Shown piece after piece: positions 35,946-46,976 of a stretch of 64,000 nt of DNA (position 1 is the first letter of the stretch; each line of letters opens with the position of its first letter). Both the position numbers and the translations under genes were made by a program. The DNA comes from Cognatishimia maritima (lineage in GTDB: Bacteria > Pseudomonadota > Alphaproteobacteria > Rhodobacterales > Rhodobacteraceae). Below the pieces are notes generated by a model. That model had not been told where the DNA came from, searched no databases, and saw nothing but the letters and a program-made list of their open reading frames with translations. The DNA is taken from positions 1 through 64,000 of the forward strand of contig NZ_FQWM01000010.1 in the NCBI RefSeq assembly GCF_900129685.1, written 5' to 3'.

Positions 35946-36983
35946 TCAGCCTCCAATCGCCCAGCGTGCATAGGCACCGCCGAAAGCTTCGAATTTTGCG
36001 AGGAATGCCACCACAACCACCCAAACGAGCGAGAGCGGCAGGAAGACTTTCCAACCGATGCGCATCAGCTGGTCATAGCGGTAGCGTGGTGTGATTGCCT
36101 TCACCATCGCGAAGATGAAGAAGAAGAAGGCCATTTTACCAACCATCCACAAAACGCCATCTGGCAGACCCGGGATTGGGGAGAGCCAACCGCCGAAGAA
36201 CAGCAGGCTTGTCAGCGCGCACATCAGGAAGATCGCGATATATTCACCGGCCATGAAGAGCAGGAAGGGTGTTGAGGAATATTCGACCTGATAGCCAGCG
36301 ACCAATTCGGATTCCGCTTCTGGCAGGTCGAACGGCGGACGGTTTGTTTCCGCCAAAGCGCTGATAAAGAACAAGAAGACCATCGGGAAGTGCGGCAGCC
36401 AGTACCAGCTGAAGAAGCCGTAGTCGCCGTCTTGCGCTTTTACGATGTCGCCGAAGTTCATGGAGCCAGTGGTGATGATCACACCGATGATGATCAGGCC
36501 AATGGAAACCTCATAAGAGATCATCTGTGCCGCAGAGCGCAGAGAGCCAAGGAACGGGTATTTCGAGTTCGATGCCCAGCCCCCCATGATCACGCCGTAA
36601 ACTTCCAGCGAAGAAACCGCAAAGACGTAAAGGATCGCCACGTTTATGTCTGACAGCACCCAGCCATCGTTGAATGGGATCACCGCCCAAGCGATCATCG
36701 CCAGAACAAAGGAGGTCAGCGGCGCAAGCAGGAAGACAGTTTTGTCCGCCCCTGCTGGTACCACGATCTCTTTCACGATGTATTTCAGCGCGTCGGCGAC
36801 CGTCTGAAGCAAGCCCCACGCGCCAACCACGTTTGGTCCGCGCCGCATTTGCACAGCCGCCCAGATCTTGCGGTCCCCATAAACAAGGAACAAAAGCGAG
36901 ATCATCACAAAGCCAACGACGGCCAGAACCTGGGCGACGATCAGGACGCCTAGTCCGAGGGGGGTGGTAAAGAAGTCAGCCAT
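35946..36983 (-). CDS. nuoH: NADH-quinone oxidoreductase subunit H
   Basis: A 345-residue membrane subunit that builds most of the quinone chamber. The early helix-loop has [20 protein letters not shown] (about 30-49), and the acidic loop is [27 protein letters not shown] (seen by E/D positions near 212-238). Eight helices are expected. The stop is three bases before the GTG of the unknown secreted gene. Confidence 0.96.
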   Translation of the reverse strand: MADFFTTPLGLGVLIVAQVLAVVGFVMISLLFLVYGDRKIWAAVQMRRGPNVVGAWGLLQTVADALKYIVKEIVVPAGADKTVFLLAPLTSFVLAMIAWAVIPFNDGWVLSDINVAILYVFAVSSLEVYGVIMGGWASNSKYPFLGSLRSAAQMISYEVSIGLIIIGVIITTGSMNFGDIVKAQDGDYGFFSWYWLPHFPMVFLFFISALAETNRPPFDLPEAESELVAGYQVEYSSTPFLLFMAGEYIAIFLMCALTSLLFFGGWLSPIPGLPDGVLWMVGKMAFFFFIFAMVKAITPRYRYDQLMRIGWKVFLPLSLVWVVVVAFLAKFEAFGGAYARWAIGG

Positions 36984-36989
36984 ATGTCC

Positions 36990-37400
36990 TCACACCGTGG
37001 GTATTCTATTTTCAGCGCAGTCTGAAACCACAACTTCGGCGTCGATGGTTTTCAGACCACGGGGCAAGCTGGCCGAGACGGTGTAAACCGCGTCCCCAGT
37101 CCAGACGTCTGCCCGTGTTTCAATTGTCGTGCGCACGTGGCGCGCAAAGCCATAGCCGCGGATCAACGCATATTGCGCGGCGGCACAGGCGGCGTAGGCA
37201 TGAACGTCTGCCCCGCTTCGCGCGCCCTGCATTTCCACGTGGAAATTCACCAGATCGCCATCCAGCAGATCGGTGCGCACGCCTTTGTAGATCGGCGCGA
37301 AAGTCAGATCGACATCCGATGCAGGCGCGTCTTGCATCACGCAGCCCGACAGGCTGGCGGCGGCCAGTGTCGTTGCGGTGATATGAAGAAGGCTTTGCAT
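36990..37400 (-). CDS. Putative lipoprotein between nuoG and nuoH
   Basis: A 136-residue protein with a signal peptide and lipobox: TLAAASLSGC (Cys about residue 20). The mature part has a ponticulin-free, beta-rich pattern (DVDLTFAPIYKGVRTDLLDGDLVNFHVEM; TIETRADVWTGDAVYTVSASLPRG) and two or three Cys. It lies 6 bases before nuoH and 20 bases after nuoG, in the same direction, so it belongs to the operon. I do not know a function; an outer-face lipoprotein linked to complex I assembly is one idea. Confidence 0.72.
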   Translation of the reverse strand: MQSLLHITATTLAAASLSGCVMQDAPASDVDLTFAPIYKGVRTDLLDGDLVNFHVEMQGARSGADVHAYAACAAAQYALIRGYGFARHVRTTIETRADVWTGDAVYTVSASLPRGLKTIDAEVVVSDCAENRIPTV

Positions 37401-37420
37401 GTTCTGGTCTGACTTCCGAG

Positions 37421-39439
37421 TTATTCCGCTGCGATCTTTGCTTCGCCACGCGCCTTGGCGTTGGCAGAGAGTTCCGCCATCAAAGTGCTTGCGCGCGCGA
37501 TGGGGTTGGTCAGGTAGAAATCTTTGATCGCTGTGCGGAAAGTCGCATCACCCAGCTTGTCCATTTCCAACGGTTGCCATTCGTTTTCAACAACTTGATC
37601 GACCTTCTTCAGGTGCGGCACCTCTTTGATCATCGCCGTGCGCAGCTGTGCCAAACTGTCAAAAGGCAACGCCTCGCCAAGTTCAGCCGACAGTGCCCGC
37701 AGGATCGCCCAGTTCTCCTTGGCTTCACCCGGCGCAAAATTCGCGCGCATCGCCAACTGAGGGCGGCCCTCTGTGTTCACAAAAAGACCGTTTTCTTCGG
37801 TGTAAGCCGCCGCAGGCAGGATCACGTCCGCGCGGTTTGCACCGCGATCACCGTGCGACCCTTGATAGATCACAAATGGACCTGCATCGATCTCGACCTC
37901 ATCCGCGCCAAGGTTAAAGATCACCTCTGCACCGTCTGTGGCCGCCAGCAAACCGCCTTCGGTCACTGCACCCACGTCCATTGCGCCCACGCGGGACGCT
38001 GCGGTGTGCAGAACCATGAACTTGCTTTCCGTCATTTCCGCGAATTTCTGAGCATGCGCCAGAACCGCGAGACCGTCGGCTTCTTGCAATGCGCCTTGGC
38101 CGACAATCACAAGGGTTTCTTTGCCCAGGGCGTCTTTGGTGTTTGGCCCCAACAGGCCTTCCAGCGCTTTGCGGTCTTCGCCGATATGGAAATATTCGTA
38201 GGACAGGTCGAGCTTTTCGCCCACCACACCAATCTTTGCACCATTCAGCCACGCCTTGCGGATGCGGGCGTTCAGAACTGGGGCTTCGACTTCCGGATTT
38301 GTGCCAATCAACATGATGGCTTTGGCGCTGTCGATATCTTCGATTGCGGCGGTACCCACGTAACCAGAACGGTTGCCAATCGGCAGACGCGCATTGTCAG
38401 TACGGCATTCGACGTTGCCGCCCTGCCCTTCGACCAGCGCCTTAAGCGCATAGGCTGCCTCGGTCGAGACAAGATCGCCAACGAGGCCAGCAACCTTTTT
38501 GCCTTTCATGGCCTCGGCGGCTTTGGTTAGCGCCTCACTCCAAGAGGCCGGACGCAATTTGCCGTTTTCGCGCACATACGGGCGATCCAATCGCTGACGG
38601 CGCAGGCCATCCCAAACGAAACGGGTCTTGTCCGAAATCCACTCTTCATTCACGCCGTCATGGTTGCGCGGCAGAATGCGCATAACTTCGCGACCTTTTG
38701 TGTCGATCCGAATGTTTGACCCCAAGGCATCCATCACGTCGATGGATTCCGTCTTGGTCAATTCCCAAGGACGCGCGGTAAAGGCGTAGGGTTTCGACGT
38801 CAGCGCACCCACCGGGCAAAGATCAATGATGTTGCCCTGCAGGTTGCTGTCCAACGTCTGGTTCAGATAGCTGGTGATTTCAGCGTCTTCGCCACGACCG
38901 GTTTGTCCCATCTGGGTGATGCCTGCAATTTCGGTGGTGAACCGCACGCAGCGCGTGCAGGAAATACAGCGGGTCATGGTGGTGGCCACCAATGGCCCCA
39001 GATCCAGATCATCGACCGCGCGCTTGGCTTCTTTGAAACGTGTGCCCGCCATGCCATAGGCCATCGCCTGATCCTGCAAATCACATTCGCCACCTTGGTC
39101 GCAAATCGGGCAGTCCAGCGGGTGGTTGATCAGCATGAATTCCATCACGCCTTCGCGGGCCTTTTTGACCATGGGCGAGTTGGTTTTTACAACCGGCGGC
39201 TGGCCTTCCGGACCGGGGCGCAAATCACGCACCTGCATCGCGCAGGACGCAGCGGGTTTGGGCGGGCCGCCCACAACCTCGACAAGACACATCCGGCAGT
39301 TACCGGCAATAGACAGACGTTCGTGATAGCAGAAACGCGGCACTTCGATCCCGGCCTCTTCACAGGCCTGGATCAGCGTCATCGCGCCGTTCACTTCCAC
39401 TTCGGTGTCGTCAATAATGATCTTGCGTAGGTCAGACAT
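37421..39439 (-). CDS. nuoG: NADH-quinone oxidoreductase subunit G
   Basis: A 672-residue iron-sulfur subunit. The N-terminal 2Fe-2S N1b ligands are C37, C48, C51 and C66. The N5 site is [14 protein letters not shown] (about 105-118), and the N4 site comprises CISCTRC (about 158-164) plus CPVGA (about 208-212). The remaining part is a degenerate molybdopterin-oxidoreductase fold. It carries electrons from NuoE/F toward NuoI. It follows the DUF5333-like gene by two bases. Confidence 0.96.
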   Translation of the reverse strand: MSDLRKIIIDDTEVEVNGAMTLIQACEEAGIEVPRFCYHERLSIAGNCRMCLVEVVGGPPKPAASCAMQVRDLRPGPEGQPPVVKTNSPMVKKAREGVMEFMLINHPLDCPICDQGGECDLQDQAMAYGMAGTRFKEAKRAVDDLDLGPLVATTMTRCISCTRCVRFTTEIAGITQMGQTGRGEDAEITSYLNQTLDSNLQGNIIDLCPVGALTSKPYAFTARPWELTKTESIDVMDALGSNIRIDTKGREVMRILPRNHDGVNEEWISDKTRFVWDGLRRQRLDRPYVRENGKLRPASWSEALTKAAEAMKGKKVAGLVGDLVSTEAAYALKALVEGQGGNVECRTDNARLPIGNRSGYVGTAAIEDIDSAKAIMLIGTNPEVEAPVLNARIRKAWLNGAKIGVVGEKLDLSYEYFHIGEDRKALEGLLGPNTKDALGKETLVIVGQGALQEADGLAVLAHAQKFAEMTESKFMVLHTAASRVGAMDVGAVTEGGLLAATDGAEVIFNLGADEVEIDAGPFVIYQGSHGDRGANRADVILPAAAYTEENGLFVNTEGRPQLAMRANFAPGEAKENWAILRALSAELGEALPFDSLAQLRTAMIKEVPHLKKVDQVVENEWQPLEMDKLGDATFRTAIKDFYLTNPIARASTLMAELSANAKARGEAKIAAE

Positions 39440-39441
39440 AG

Positions 39442-39852
39442 TTAGTTCGCCCTTAACAGCGCGCCGATCTGGCTCGATTTTGCGATTTCCGCACGGCCAA
39501 GCGCGCAGTAGGTTTCCGGGTCATCCAAGACAACCCCATTTGCTTCAAGATAGGCCTCTCCGCGACGGCGCAGCTTTGCCTTGTTGGCGGCGCTTTTGCG
39601 GAAGCTATCAATTTCGGTCTTCGTGTAGCCCAAAGATTTGGCTTCGGCATGAATATTGTTGATGCGGTTCAGCGCTTTGAACATCCGTGCCGAGATATTG
39701 GGGCAGGTTTTACGGATTTCATCGGCGATGCCAATCCACAAAAGCCCCTCGGTGATGCTGGTCACCTCTTCCAATGGCCGCTTGGCCTGCGCCACACTGG
39801 CGCTGGTCATCAAGGTGGTTGCCATCAGGCCTGCAATCAAAATCATGCGCAT
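39442..39852 (-). CDS. DUF5333-like secreted protein upstream of nuoG
   Basis: A 136-residue protein with a signal peptide (1-23, ending SVAQA|K). The mature part is helical ([33 protein letters not shown]) and has two Cys (in KTCPN and TYCAL) that could pair. Proteins of this type occur inside nuo operons of Rhodobacteraceae, where the function is unknown. The family name is from memory. It sits two bases before nuoG, so it is co-transcribed with it. A pair of hairpins lies upstream. Confidence 0.75.
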   Translation of the reverse strand: MRMILIAGLMATTLMTSASVAQAKRPLEEVTSITEGLLWIGIADEIRKTCPNISARMFKALNRINNIHAEAKSLGYTKTEIDSFRKSAANKAKLRRRGEAYLEANGVVLDDPETYCALGRAEIAKSSQIGALLRAN

Positions 39853-39878
39853 ATCGTTTCTCCGCTCATGCCAAAGAA

Positions 39879-39923
39879 GGCGTCATCCTGACGCCCTGCC
39901 TGGCTCAGATCAAAGATCTGAGC
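39879..39923 (-). other. Tandem hairpins inside the nuo operon
   Basis: GCTCAGATC-AAA-GATCTGAGC (39903-39923) is a perfect 9-bp stem, and GGCGTCA-TCC-TGACGCC (39879-39895) is a perfect 7-bp stem. They occupy the only sizeable gap (178 bases) in the nuo run. On the transcribed strand the second stem is followed by TTCTTT, so it may be a partial terminator or an mRNA-processing site. Confidence 0.6.
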
Positions 39924-40030
39924 GGCTGATATGCAATAACAGCCTTCCGTCACGCCCGAATTGGCGCGGAATTGCCGACCAGCGGCTGGGCCTCGCTTTG
40001 AACGTGCGCCCTGATATGCCAATGGCATGC

Positions 40031-40360
40031 TCACCACTTACACTGCCCTTCCAGCACCAAACGGTCGCCGTCAAAAAGTGGCTCTGCCTCTGGGCCATGG
40101 GCCCATGCAATCAAGGATGTGCCGTATTGCTCAATGCAATAGCGAGTGCCGCCATAGGCAGCAGCCTCGCGCGCGCCCTCAATCGAATTGGAGGCCGGTG
40201 CCGCCGTGCTGACAAACATGCTGCGATCATCGCGGCTGGCTTTGGTGGCCTTAATGCGGAACTTTTGCCCGTCAAAGCGGACGCCATCGTCCTTTTTCAG
40301 ACGCGAGCAGGCAGAGGTGGCCACCGCTGCCGTAAGAAGAAGAATGATCGCGCCCCGCAT
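40031..40360 (-). CDS. Putative lipoprotein between nuoF and DUF5333-like gene
   Basis: A 109-residue protein with lipobox TSAC (Cys about residue 18) after a short hydrophobic signal (MRGAIILLLTAAVA). The mature part has FDGQKFRIKATKASRDDRS and ARAA-like REAAAYGGTRYCIEQYG, giving a small mixed fold with two Cys (about residues 75 and 107). It lies five bases after nuoF in the same direction. Function unknown; it is one of six extra genes in this operon. Confidence 0.7.
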   Translation of the reverse strand: MRGAIILLLTAAVATSACSRLKKDDGVRFDGQKFRIKATKASRDDRSMFVSTAAPASNSIEGAREAAAYGGTRYCIEQYGTSLIAWAHGPEAEPLFDGDRLVLEGQCKW

Positions 40361-40365
40361 CCGAT

Positions 40366-41664
40366 TTACTCCGCCGCAATCGCGCTGACGCGACCGGTTT
40401 TCTTAGCTTTAATGCGGTCTTCGATCTCTTCGCGGAAATTGCGAATGAGACCCTGAATTGGCCAAGCTGCCGCGTCACCCAATGCACAGATGGTGTGGCC
40501 CTCGACCTGTTTGGTGACATCCCAAAGCATGTCGATCTCTTCCAGATCAGCCTCGCCTTTCACCAGACGATCCATCACGCGCATCATCCAGCCAGTGCCT
40601 TCGCGGCATGGCGTACACTGGCCGCAGCTTTCGTGTTTGTAGAACTTCGCCAAACGCCAGATCGCTTTGATGATGTCTGTCTGTTTGTCCATGACAATCA
40701 CAGCCGCCGTACCGAGACCCGACCCAAGCTCATTGCGCAAGTAGTCAAAATCCATGACCGCGTCGCGCATGTTTTCACCGCGCACACAAGGAACAGAGGA
40801 GCCGCCCGGAATAACCGCCAGTAGGTTGTCCCAACCGCCGCGAATGCCGCCGCAGTGTTTCTCGATCAGTTCCTCAAAGGAAATCGACATGGCTTCTTCA
40901 ACCACACATGGGTTGTTCACATGGCCTGAGATCGCAAAAAGCTTGGTACCTGCATTGTTTGCCCGGCCAAAGCCCGCAAACCATTCGGCCCCGCGCCGCA
41001 GGATCGTTGGCACAACCGCGATGGATTCCACGTTGTTCACAGTGGTCGGGCAGCCATATAGACCCGCGCCAGCCGGGAACGGCGGCTTCATGCGCGGCAT
41101 GCCTTTTTTGCCCTCAAGGCTTTCGATCAGCGCAGTCTCTTCACCGCAAATATAAGCCCCGGCCCCGTGGTGTAGGAAGACGTCAAAGTCCCAGCCAGAC
41201 CCGGCGGCGTTCCGGCCCAGAAGACCAGCATCATAGCATTCGTCGATAGCGGCCTGCAGCGCTTCACGTTCGCGGATATATTCGCCGCGCAGGTAGATGT
41301 AGCAGGTGTGAGCATTCATCGCGAAGGAGGCGATCAACGCGCCTTCGATCAGCGTATGCGGATCGTGGCGCATGATCTCGCGGTCTTTGCAGGTGCCCGG
41401 TTCGGATTCATCCGCGTTGATCACGAGGTATGCCGGACGCCCGTCGCTTTCCTTGGGCATAAAGGACCACTTCAAACCGGTCGGGAAGCCCGCGCCGCCA
41501 CGACCACGCAGACCAGAGGCCTTCATATTGTCGATGATCCAATCGCGGCCTTTTTCGATGATGCCCGCCGTGCCATGCCAATGACCACGCTGTTTCGCGC
41601 CCGCAAGAGTGCGTTCGTGCATGCCGTATAGGTTGGTAAAGATACGGTCCTGATCCTTGAGCAT
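40366..41664 (-). CDS. nuoF: NADH-quinone oxidoreductase subunit F
   Basis: A 432-residue NADH- and FMN-binding subunit. The NADH/FMN loop is [16 protein letters not shown] (about 52-67), the second FMN region is [15 protein letters not shown] (about 171-185), and the N3 4Fe-4S ligands are in [15 protein letters not shown] (about 343-357) plus a later Cys ([10 protein letters not shown]). It is the electron entry point. It lies five bases before the lipoprotein and six after the DUF5337-like gene. Confidence 0.97.
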   Translation of the reverse strand: MLKDQDRIFTNLYGMHERTLAGAKQRGHWHGTAGIIEKGRDWIIDNMKASGLRGRGGAGFPTGLKWSFMPKESDGRPAYLVINADESEPGTCKDREIMRHDPHTLIEGALIASFAMNAHTCYIYLRGEYIREREALQAAIDECYDAGLLGRNAAGSGWDFDVFLHHGAGAYICGEETALIESLEGKKGMPRMKPPFPAGAGLYGCPTTVNNVESIAVVPTILRRGAEWFAGFGRANNAGTKLFAISGHVNNPCVVEEAMSISFEELIEKHCGGIRGGWDNLLAVIPGGSSVPCVRGENMRDAVMDFDYLRNELGSGLGTAAVIVMDKQTDIIKAIWRLAKFYKHESCGQCTPCREGTGWMMRVMDRLVKGEADLEEIDMLWDVTKQVEGHTICALGDAAAWPIQGLIRNFREEIEDRIKAKKTGRVSAIAAE

Positions 41665-41670
41665 CCCGTT

Positions 41671-41910
41671 TTACCCTTCTTCTTTTCCATCACCACTCTG
41701 GCGCGCGCGCCAAAGTTGATACCCGTTGACCAGCGCCCAAAACAGGGCCGCCAGTGCCGCAAAATCAAACAGCAAGGCATAGCGGCCTGGCAATCCGATC
41801 ATTGGTGACACGATTTGAAGGGCCATCCAGACAATCAGCGTCCCGGCAATCACAAGGCTGACCATACGCCCCTTGCGCGCCAATTTCTGATCCTGTTCTG
41901 TCCCCGTCAC
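41671..41910 (-). CDS. DUF5337-like small membrane protein
   Basis: A 79-residue protein with two membrane helices (about 16-36, MVSLVIAGTLIVWMALQIV; and 44-63, YALLFDFAALAALFWALVNGY) and charged ends. Small proteins of this kind lie between nuoE and nuoF in Rhodobacteraceae; the family name is from memory. The tight spacing (5-6 bases each side) shows it is translated with the operon. A role in complex I assembly or stability is plausible; none is proven to my knowledge. Confidence 0.78.
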   Translation of the reverse strand: MTGTEQDQKLARKGRMVSLVIAGTLIVWMALQIVSPMIGLPGRYALLFDFAALAALFWALVNGYQLWRARQSGDGKEEG

Positions 41911-41915
41911 CTTTG

Positions 41916-43082
41916 TTACTCTCCGGCCTTGTCACCTTTTTTAGACCGGGTTGAAAATTCTGTATCACCGCCCTCGGCCAAGATTTTCGCCTGTTCAATC
42001 CAGCCGTCGCGTTCGATACGGCCTTTGAACTTCAACCGGCTGTCGACCCAAGCGATTTCTTCGGGACCCCAAGCGGCGACCTGATCAAAGTGGAAGAATC
42101 CCAACTCATTCAGAGTCTGTTCCAGCTTAGGCCCCACACCTTTGAGCAGCTTAAGATCGTCTGCCTGCCCGTCCCGCGCAGCGTCCAGCACCTCTGGCTG
42201 CTTTTCAGCGACATCTTCGCGTGTGGTTGGCTCTGCGGCCGGTTTGACATCTGGCTTGGCGGTGGTTTCCTCCGCCATTTTCTTGCGCAGTTCAGCTTGC
42301 TTTGCGGCAGGCATCGCAGGCTTAGGCACAGCGGGCGTTGGGTCAGCGGCATCGCGGCCTGCAACCTTGCCATCTTTGCCAATCCATGGCGTGGTCAAAG
42401 GCACCTCAGAACCGTCGATGCGCTTGATGCTGTCACCCAGATCAGTCGCAAGCTGTGCAGACGCATTATACTTAGTCTTGCCGCTGTCGTATTCGGTCAA
42501 GGAGGTCAGGCCAGACAATGGCTCTGCCGCATAGCGCCCGTTCTGAGGCCCCGGCACAGGCACTTGGCCAGCGGCCATATCGTCAATCATCTTGGCGAGG
42601 CCTTCGGCGGTCAGGTCTTCATAATAGTCCTTACCGATTTGTGCCATTGGCGCGTTTGTACAAGCGCCCAGACATTCAACCTCTTCCCAGCTAAATTTCC
42701 CGTCAGCAGACAATTCATGTGGGTTTGCGGCGATTTTTTCTTTGCAGACTGCGATCAGGTCTTCGGCACCGCAGATCATGCAGGACGTCGTCCCGCAAAT
42801 CTGCAAATGCGCAACGGACCCAACCGGTTGCATCTGGAACATAAAGTAGAAAGAGGTCACCTCAAGCACGCGGATATAGGCCATATCCAGCATGTTCGCG
42901 ATGTACTCAATCGCGGGCTTCGTGACCCAGCCTTCCTGTTCCTGTGCGCGCCACAAAAGCGGTATCACAGCAGAGGCCTGACGGCCTTCGGGATACTTGG
43001 TGATCTGCGCTTCGGCCCAAGCTTGGTTCGCCGGTGTGAAAGCAAAGCTGTCCGGTTGTTCGTGATAAAGACGGCGGAGCAT
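41916..43082 (-). CDS. nuoE: NADH-quinone oxidoreductase subunit E with C-terminal extension
   Basis: A 388-residue protein, about twice the usual length. Residues 1-180 are the thioredoxin-like NuoE with 2Fe-2S N1a ligands C96, C101, C137 and C141. After that comes a ~190-residue extension: a Pro/Ala/Lys-rich linker ([19 protein letters not shown] in part) and a small helix-hairpin-helix-like domain ([19 protein letters not shown], about 303-321), then a charged end. Similar extensions occur in other Rhodobacterales. The start overlaps the nuoD stop (TAATG). Confidence 0.95.
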   Translation of the reverse strand: MLRRLYHEQPDSFAFTPANQAWAEAQITKYPEGRQASAVIPLLWRAQEQEGWVTKPAIEYIANMLDMAYIRVLEVTSFYFMFQMQPVGSVAHLQICGTTSCMICGAEDLIAVCKEKIAANPHELSADGKFSWEEVECLGACTNAPMAQIGKDYYEDLTAEGLAKMIDDMAAGQVPVPGPQNGRYAAEPLSGLTSLTEYDSGKTKYNASAQLATDLGDSIKRIDGSEVPLTTPWIGKDGKVAGRDAADPTPAVPKPAMPAAKQAELRKKMAEETTAKPDVKPAAEPTTREDVAEKQPEVLDAARDGQADDLKLLKGVGPKLEQTLNELGFFHFDQVAAWGPEEIAWVDSRLKFKGRIERDGWIEQAKILAEGGDTEFSTRSKKGDKAGE

Positions 43083-44304
43083 TAGCGATCGATCTCCCCA
43101 AACACGATGTCCATCGTGCCGATAATGGCAGCGACATCGGCCAATTGGTGGCCTTTGGAAATGTGGTCCATGGCTTGCAGGTGTGCATAGCCCGGCGCGC
43201 GGATTTTGCTGCGATAGGGTTTGTTGGTGCCATCGGCCACCAGATAAACACCGAACTCGCCTTTTGGCGCTTCGACCGCGCAGTAAACCTCGCCCGCAGG
43301 CACGTGGAAACCTTCGGTGTAAAGCTTGAAGTGGTGGATCAGACTTTCCATCGAGGTCTTCATTTCAGCCCGTTTTGGCGGCGTGATTTTACCGCGCGCC
43401 AGAACGTCGCCTGTCGCTTCGCGTAGTTTCACAATGGCTTGGCGGATGATCGACACCGATTGACGCATCTCTTCCATGCGCATCAGGTAGCGGTCATAGC
43501 AGTCGCCGTTTTTGCCGACAGGCACTTGGAATTCAAACTCGTCGTAGCATTCATAGGGCTGCGCTCGACGCAGATCCCATGCAAGGCCCGCAGAGCGCGC
43601 CATAACGCCCGAGAAGCCCCATTCCTGAACGTCCTTCGCGGTTACAACGCCAATATCGACGTTGCGCTGCTTGAAAATCCGGTTCTCGGTCAGCAGACCG
43701 TCGATATCATCCAGACGCGCGGGGAACGTGATGGCCCATTCTTCGATGTCATCAATCAGCTTGTCGTTGATATCCTGATGCACTCCGCCGGGACGGAAAT
43801 AAGCCGCGTGCAGACGCGCACCGCAGGCCCGTTCATAGAAGATCATCAGCTTTTCGCGATCTTCAAACCCCCAAAGCGGCGGTGTCAGCGCGCCAACGTC
43901 CATCGCTTGCGTGGTCACGTTCATCAAGTGGTTCAGCACCCGGCCGATTTCGCAGAACAAAACGCGGATCAACTGGCCACGACGCGGCACTTCGGTGCCG
44001 GTCAGCTTTTCGATGGCCAGACACCAAGCGTGTTCCTGGTTCATCGGGGCGACGTAATCCAACCGGTCAAAATACGGCAGGTTCTGCAGGTAGGTGCGGC
44101 TTTCCATCAGCTTTTCGGTGCCACGGTGCAACAAACCAACGTGTGGGTCGCAACGTTCGACAATTTCGCCATCCAGTTCCAGAACCAGACGCAAAACCCC
44201 GTGTGCCGCAGGGTGTTGCGGGCCGAAGTTCAGGTTAAAATTGCGAATTTTCTGTTCGCCCTGCAGCGCGTCAACGCTGCCGTCATCAAACTTGGAGCCG
44301 TCCA

Positions 44305-44305
<1 letters not shown>
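43082..44305 (-). CDS. nuoD: NADH-quinone oxidoreductase subunit D
   Basis: A 407-residue 49-kDa-type subunit that forms the quinone site with NuoB. Conserved phrases: [18 protein letters not shown] (27-44), [43 protein letters not shown] and the C-terminal [12 protein letters not shown] then [11 protein letters not shown]. It is a separate gene from nuoC here, unlike in E. coli. It overlaps both neighbours by one base (TAATG). Confidence 0.97.
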
Positions 44306-45796
<1,491 letters not shown>

Positions 45797-46091
45797 GGGT
45801 GGCTCCTTTCATGCGGCATGTCACCGGGACAAACGGCATTTCAGATGGCTGTACAGATCATGCCGGGTTTACCCCTGCCCTTGGGTGGGGTCAACCAAAT
45901 CTGGCCCGGGTGTGACGCTTTTGCTATGTCCGGCACTGCAAGCCCTTGAAACCTGAATTTACCCACACCAAGGCGCCTTTCGCCCACAAATAAAGCCGGT
46001 TTCAATCCGGTTCTGATGCGCTCGCAAGCCGCCACCCCGGCAACACCGGTTAAAAATTTGCAAAAAATTGAGACCGCGCCTTGGTGTACAC

Positions 46092-46149
46092 CCTAGGCCG
46101 TACTGACACTCGATTCCCCAATGCGTGGACGAATGCTGCACGGCCTAGG
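46092..46149. repeat. 10-bp inverted repeat upstream of nuoA
   Basis: CCTAGGCCGT (46092-46101) and ACGGCCTAGG (46140-46149) are exact complements with 38 bases between. As RNA this would be a long hairpin with a structured loop; as DNA it could be a bipartite protein site. No T-run follows on either strand. Confidence 0.55.
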
Positions 46150-46175
46150 CGATAACAAAGGCCGCGATGGCGGCC
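46150..46175 (-). terminator. Terminator of the liu operon
   Basis: On the minus strand GGCCGC, CATC, GCGGCC forms a 6-bp stem (46160-46175) followed by TTTGTTATC. It lies 11 bases after the liuC stop. The sequence TGTAGGGCCGCCATCGCGGCC has the look of a repeated terminator-type palindrome. Confidence 0.75.
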
Positions 46176-46186
46176 CTACATGAGAT

Positions 46187-46969
46187 TTATTGCACCCAAG
46201 CGGCTTTGCGCTTTTCGAAGAATGCGCCCACGCCTTCTTTCGCTTCATCGCCATCCCAACAGGCCACAAGCTCAGAGATCGTGTGGTCAATCACTGCGTC
46301 ATCAATCCGAGGTCCCAAGCGACGCGCTAGCGCCTTGGCACGTGCGACGGCCTCAGGTGCACAGGCCAGATAAGGGGTGACTTCGGCCTCAACGGCGGCG
46401 TCCAAGTCCTCTGCTGGGACCGCCTTGGCCAATAGGCCCAGTGTCACAGCCTCCGCCGCTTCGAAAAGCCGCGCCGACATAAAGACGCGCCGCGCCATGG
46501 CCTCGCCCATACGCGACAGAACATAAGGGCCGATGGTCGCCGGGATCAGTCCCAGCTTGGTTTCGGTCAACCCCATAGTCAGGCTCTCGACGCCAATAGC
46601 CACATCGCAGACAGAGGCCATACCAACCCCACCTCCAAAAGCGTTCCCCTGCAGGCGGCCAATCAGCGGTTTTGGCAGTGTGTTCAACGCCTGCAGCATC
46701 TCTGCCAGTTTGCGCGCCTCAACAAAGCGCGTCTCCGGGTCAGCGGCCATCTGCTCTTTCATCCAGCCGAGGTCACCGCCCGCGCAAAAGGATTTGCCGG
46801 CACCCGTCAGAACCACAACGCGCACCTTGTTGTCAGTACCCAGCGCCTTCGCGGCCTCGGTCAATTCGCGCATCATCTCGGCGGACATCGCATTGTGCTT
46901 TTCAGCCCGATCCAGAGTCAAAGTAGCGACACCGCGCGCATCGGTCGAAATGGAAATTGTATTGTACAT
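46187..46969 (-). CDS. liuC: Methylglutaconyl-CoA hydratase (crotonase family)
   Basis: A 260-residue crotonase that hydrates 3-methylglutaconyl-CoA to HMG-CoA in leucine breakdown. Crotonase marks: RAEKHNAMSAEMM (about 20-32), the oxyanion hole FCAGGDLGWM (about 62-71), and GNAFGGGVGMASVCDVAI (about 105-122, second oxyanion Gly). The specific reaction is set by the neighbours: it is the last gene of the liu run, 7 bases after the HMG-CoA lyase. ATG 46969 is used; an upstream ATG at 47038 would overlap the lyase gene heavily. Confidence 0.88.
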   Translation of the reverse strand: MYNTISISTDARGVATLTLDRAEKHNAMSAEMMRELTEAAKALGTDNKVRVVVLTGAGKSFCAGGDLGWMKEQMAADPETRFVEARKLAEMLQALNTLPKPLIGRLQGNAFGGGVGMASVCDVAIGVESLTMGLTETKLGLIPATIGPYVLSRMGEAMARRVFMSARLFEAAEAVTLGLLAKAVPAEDLDAAVEAEVTPYLACAPEAVARAKALARRLGPRIDDAVIDHTISELVACWDGDEAKEGVGAFFEKRKAAWVQ

Positions 46970-46976
46970 ATCTATC

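Larger units (their letters stand above)
45797..46186 (-). promoter_or_regulatory. Intergenic region upstream of nuoA
   Basis: No gene is supported in these 390 bases. They hold the liuC terminator, a 10-bp inverted repeat at 46092-46101 and 46140-46149, an A-rich stretch near 46050-46070, and a weak promoter-like pair on the minus strand (TTGACC at 45889-45894 and TAAACC at 45866-45871, 17 bases apart). The promoter call is tentative. Confidence 0.4.
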
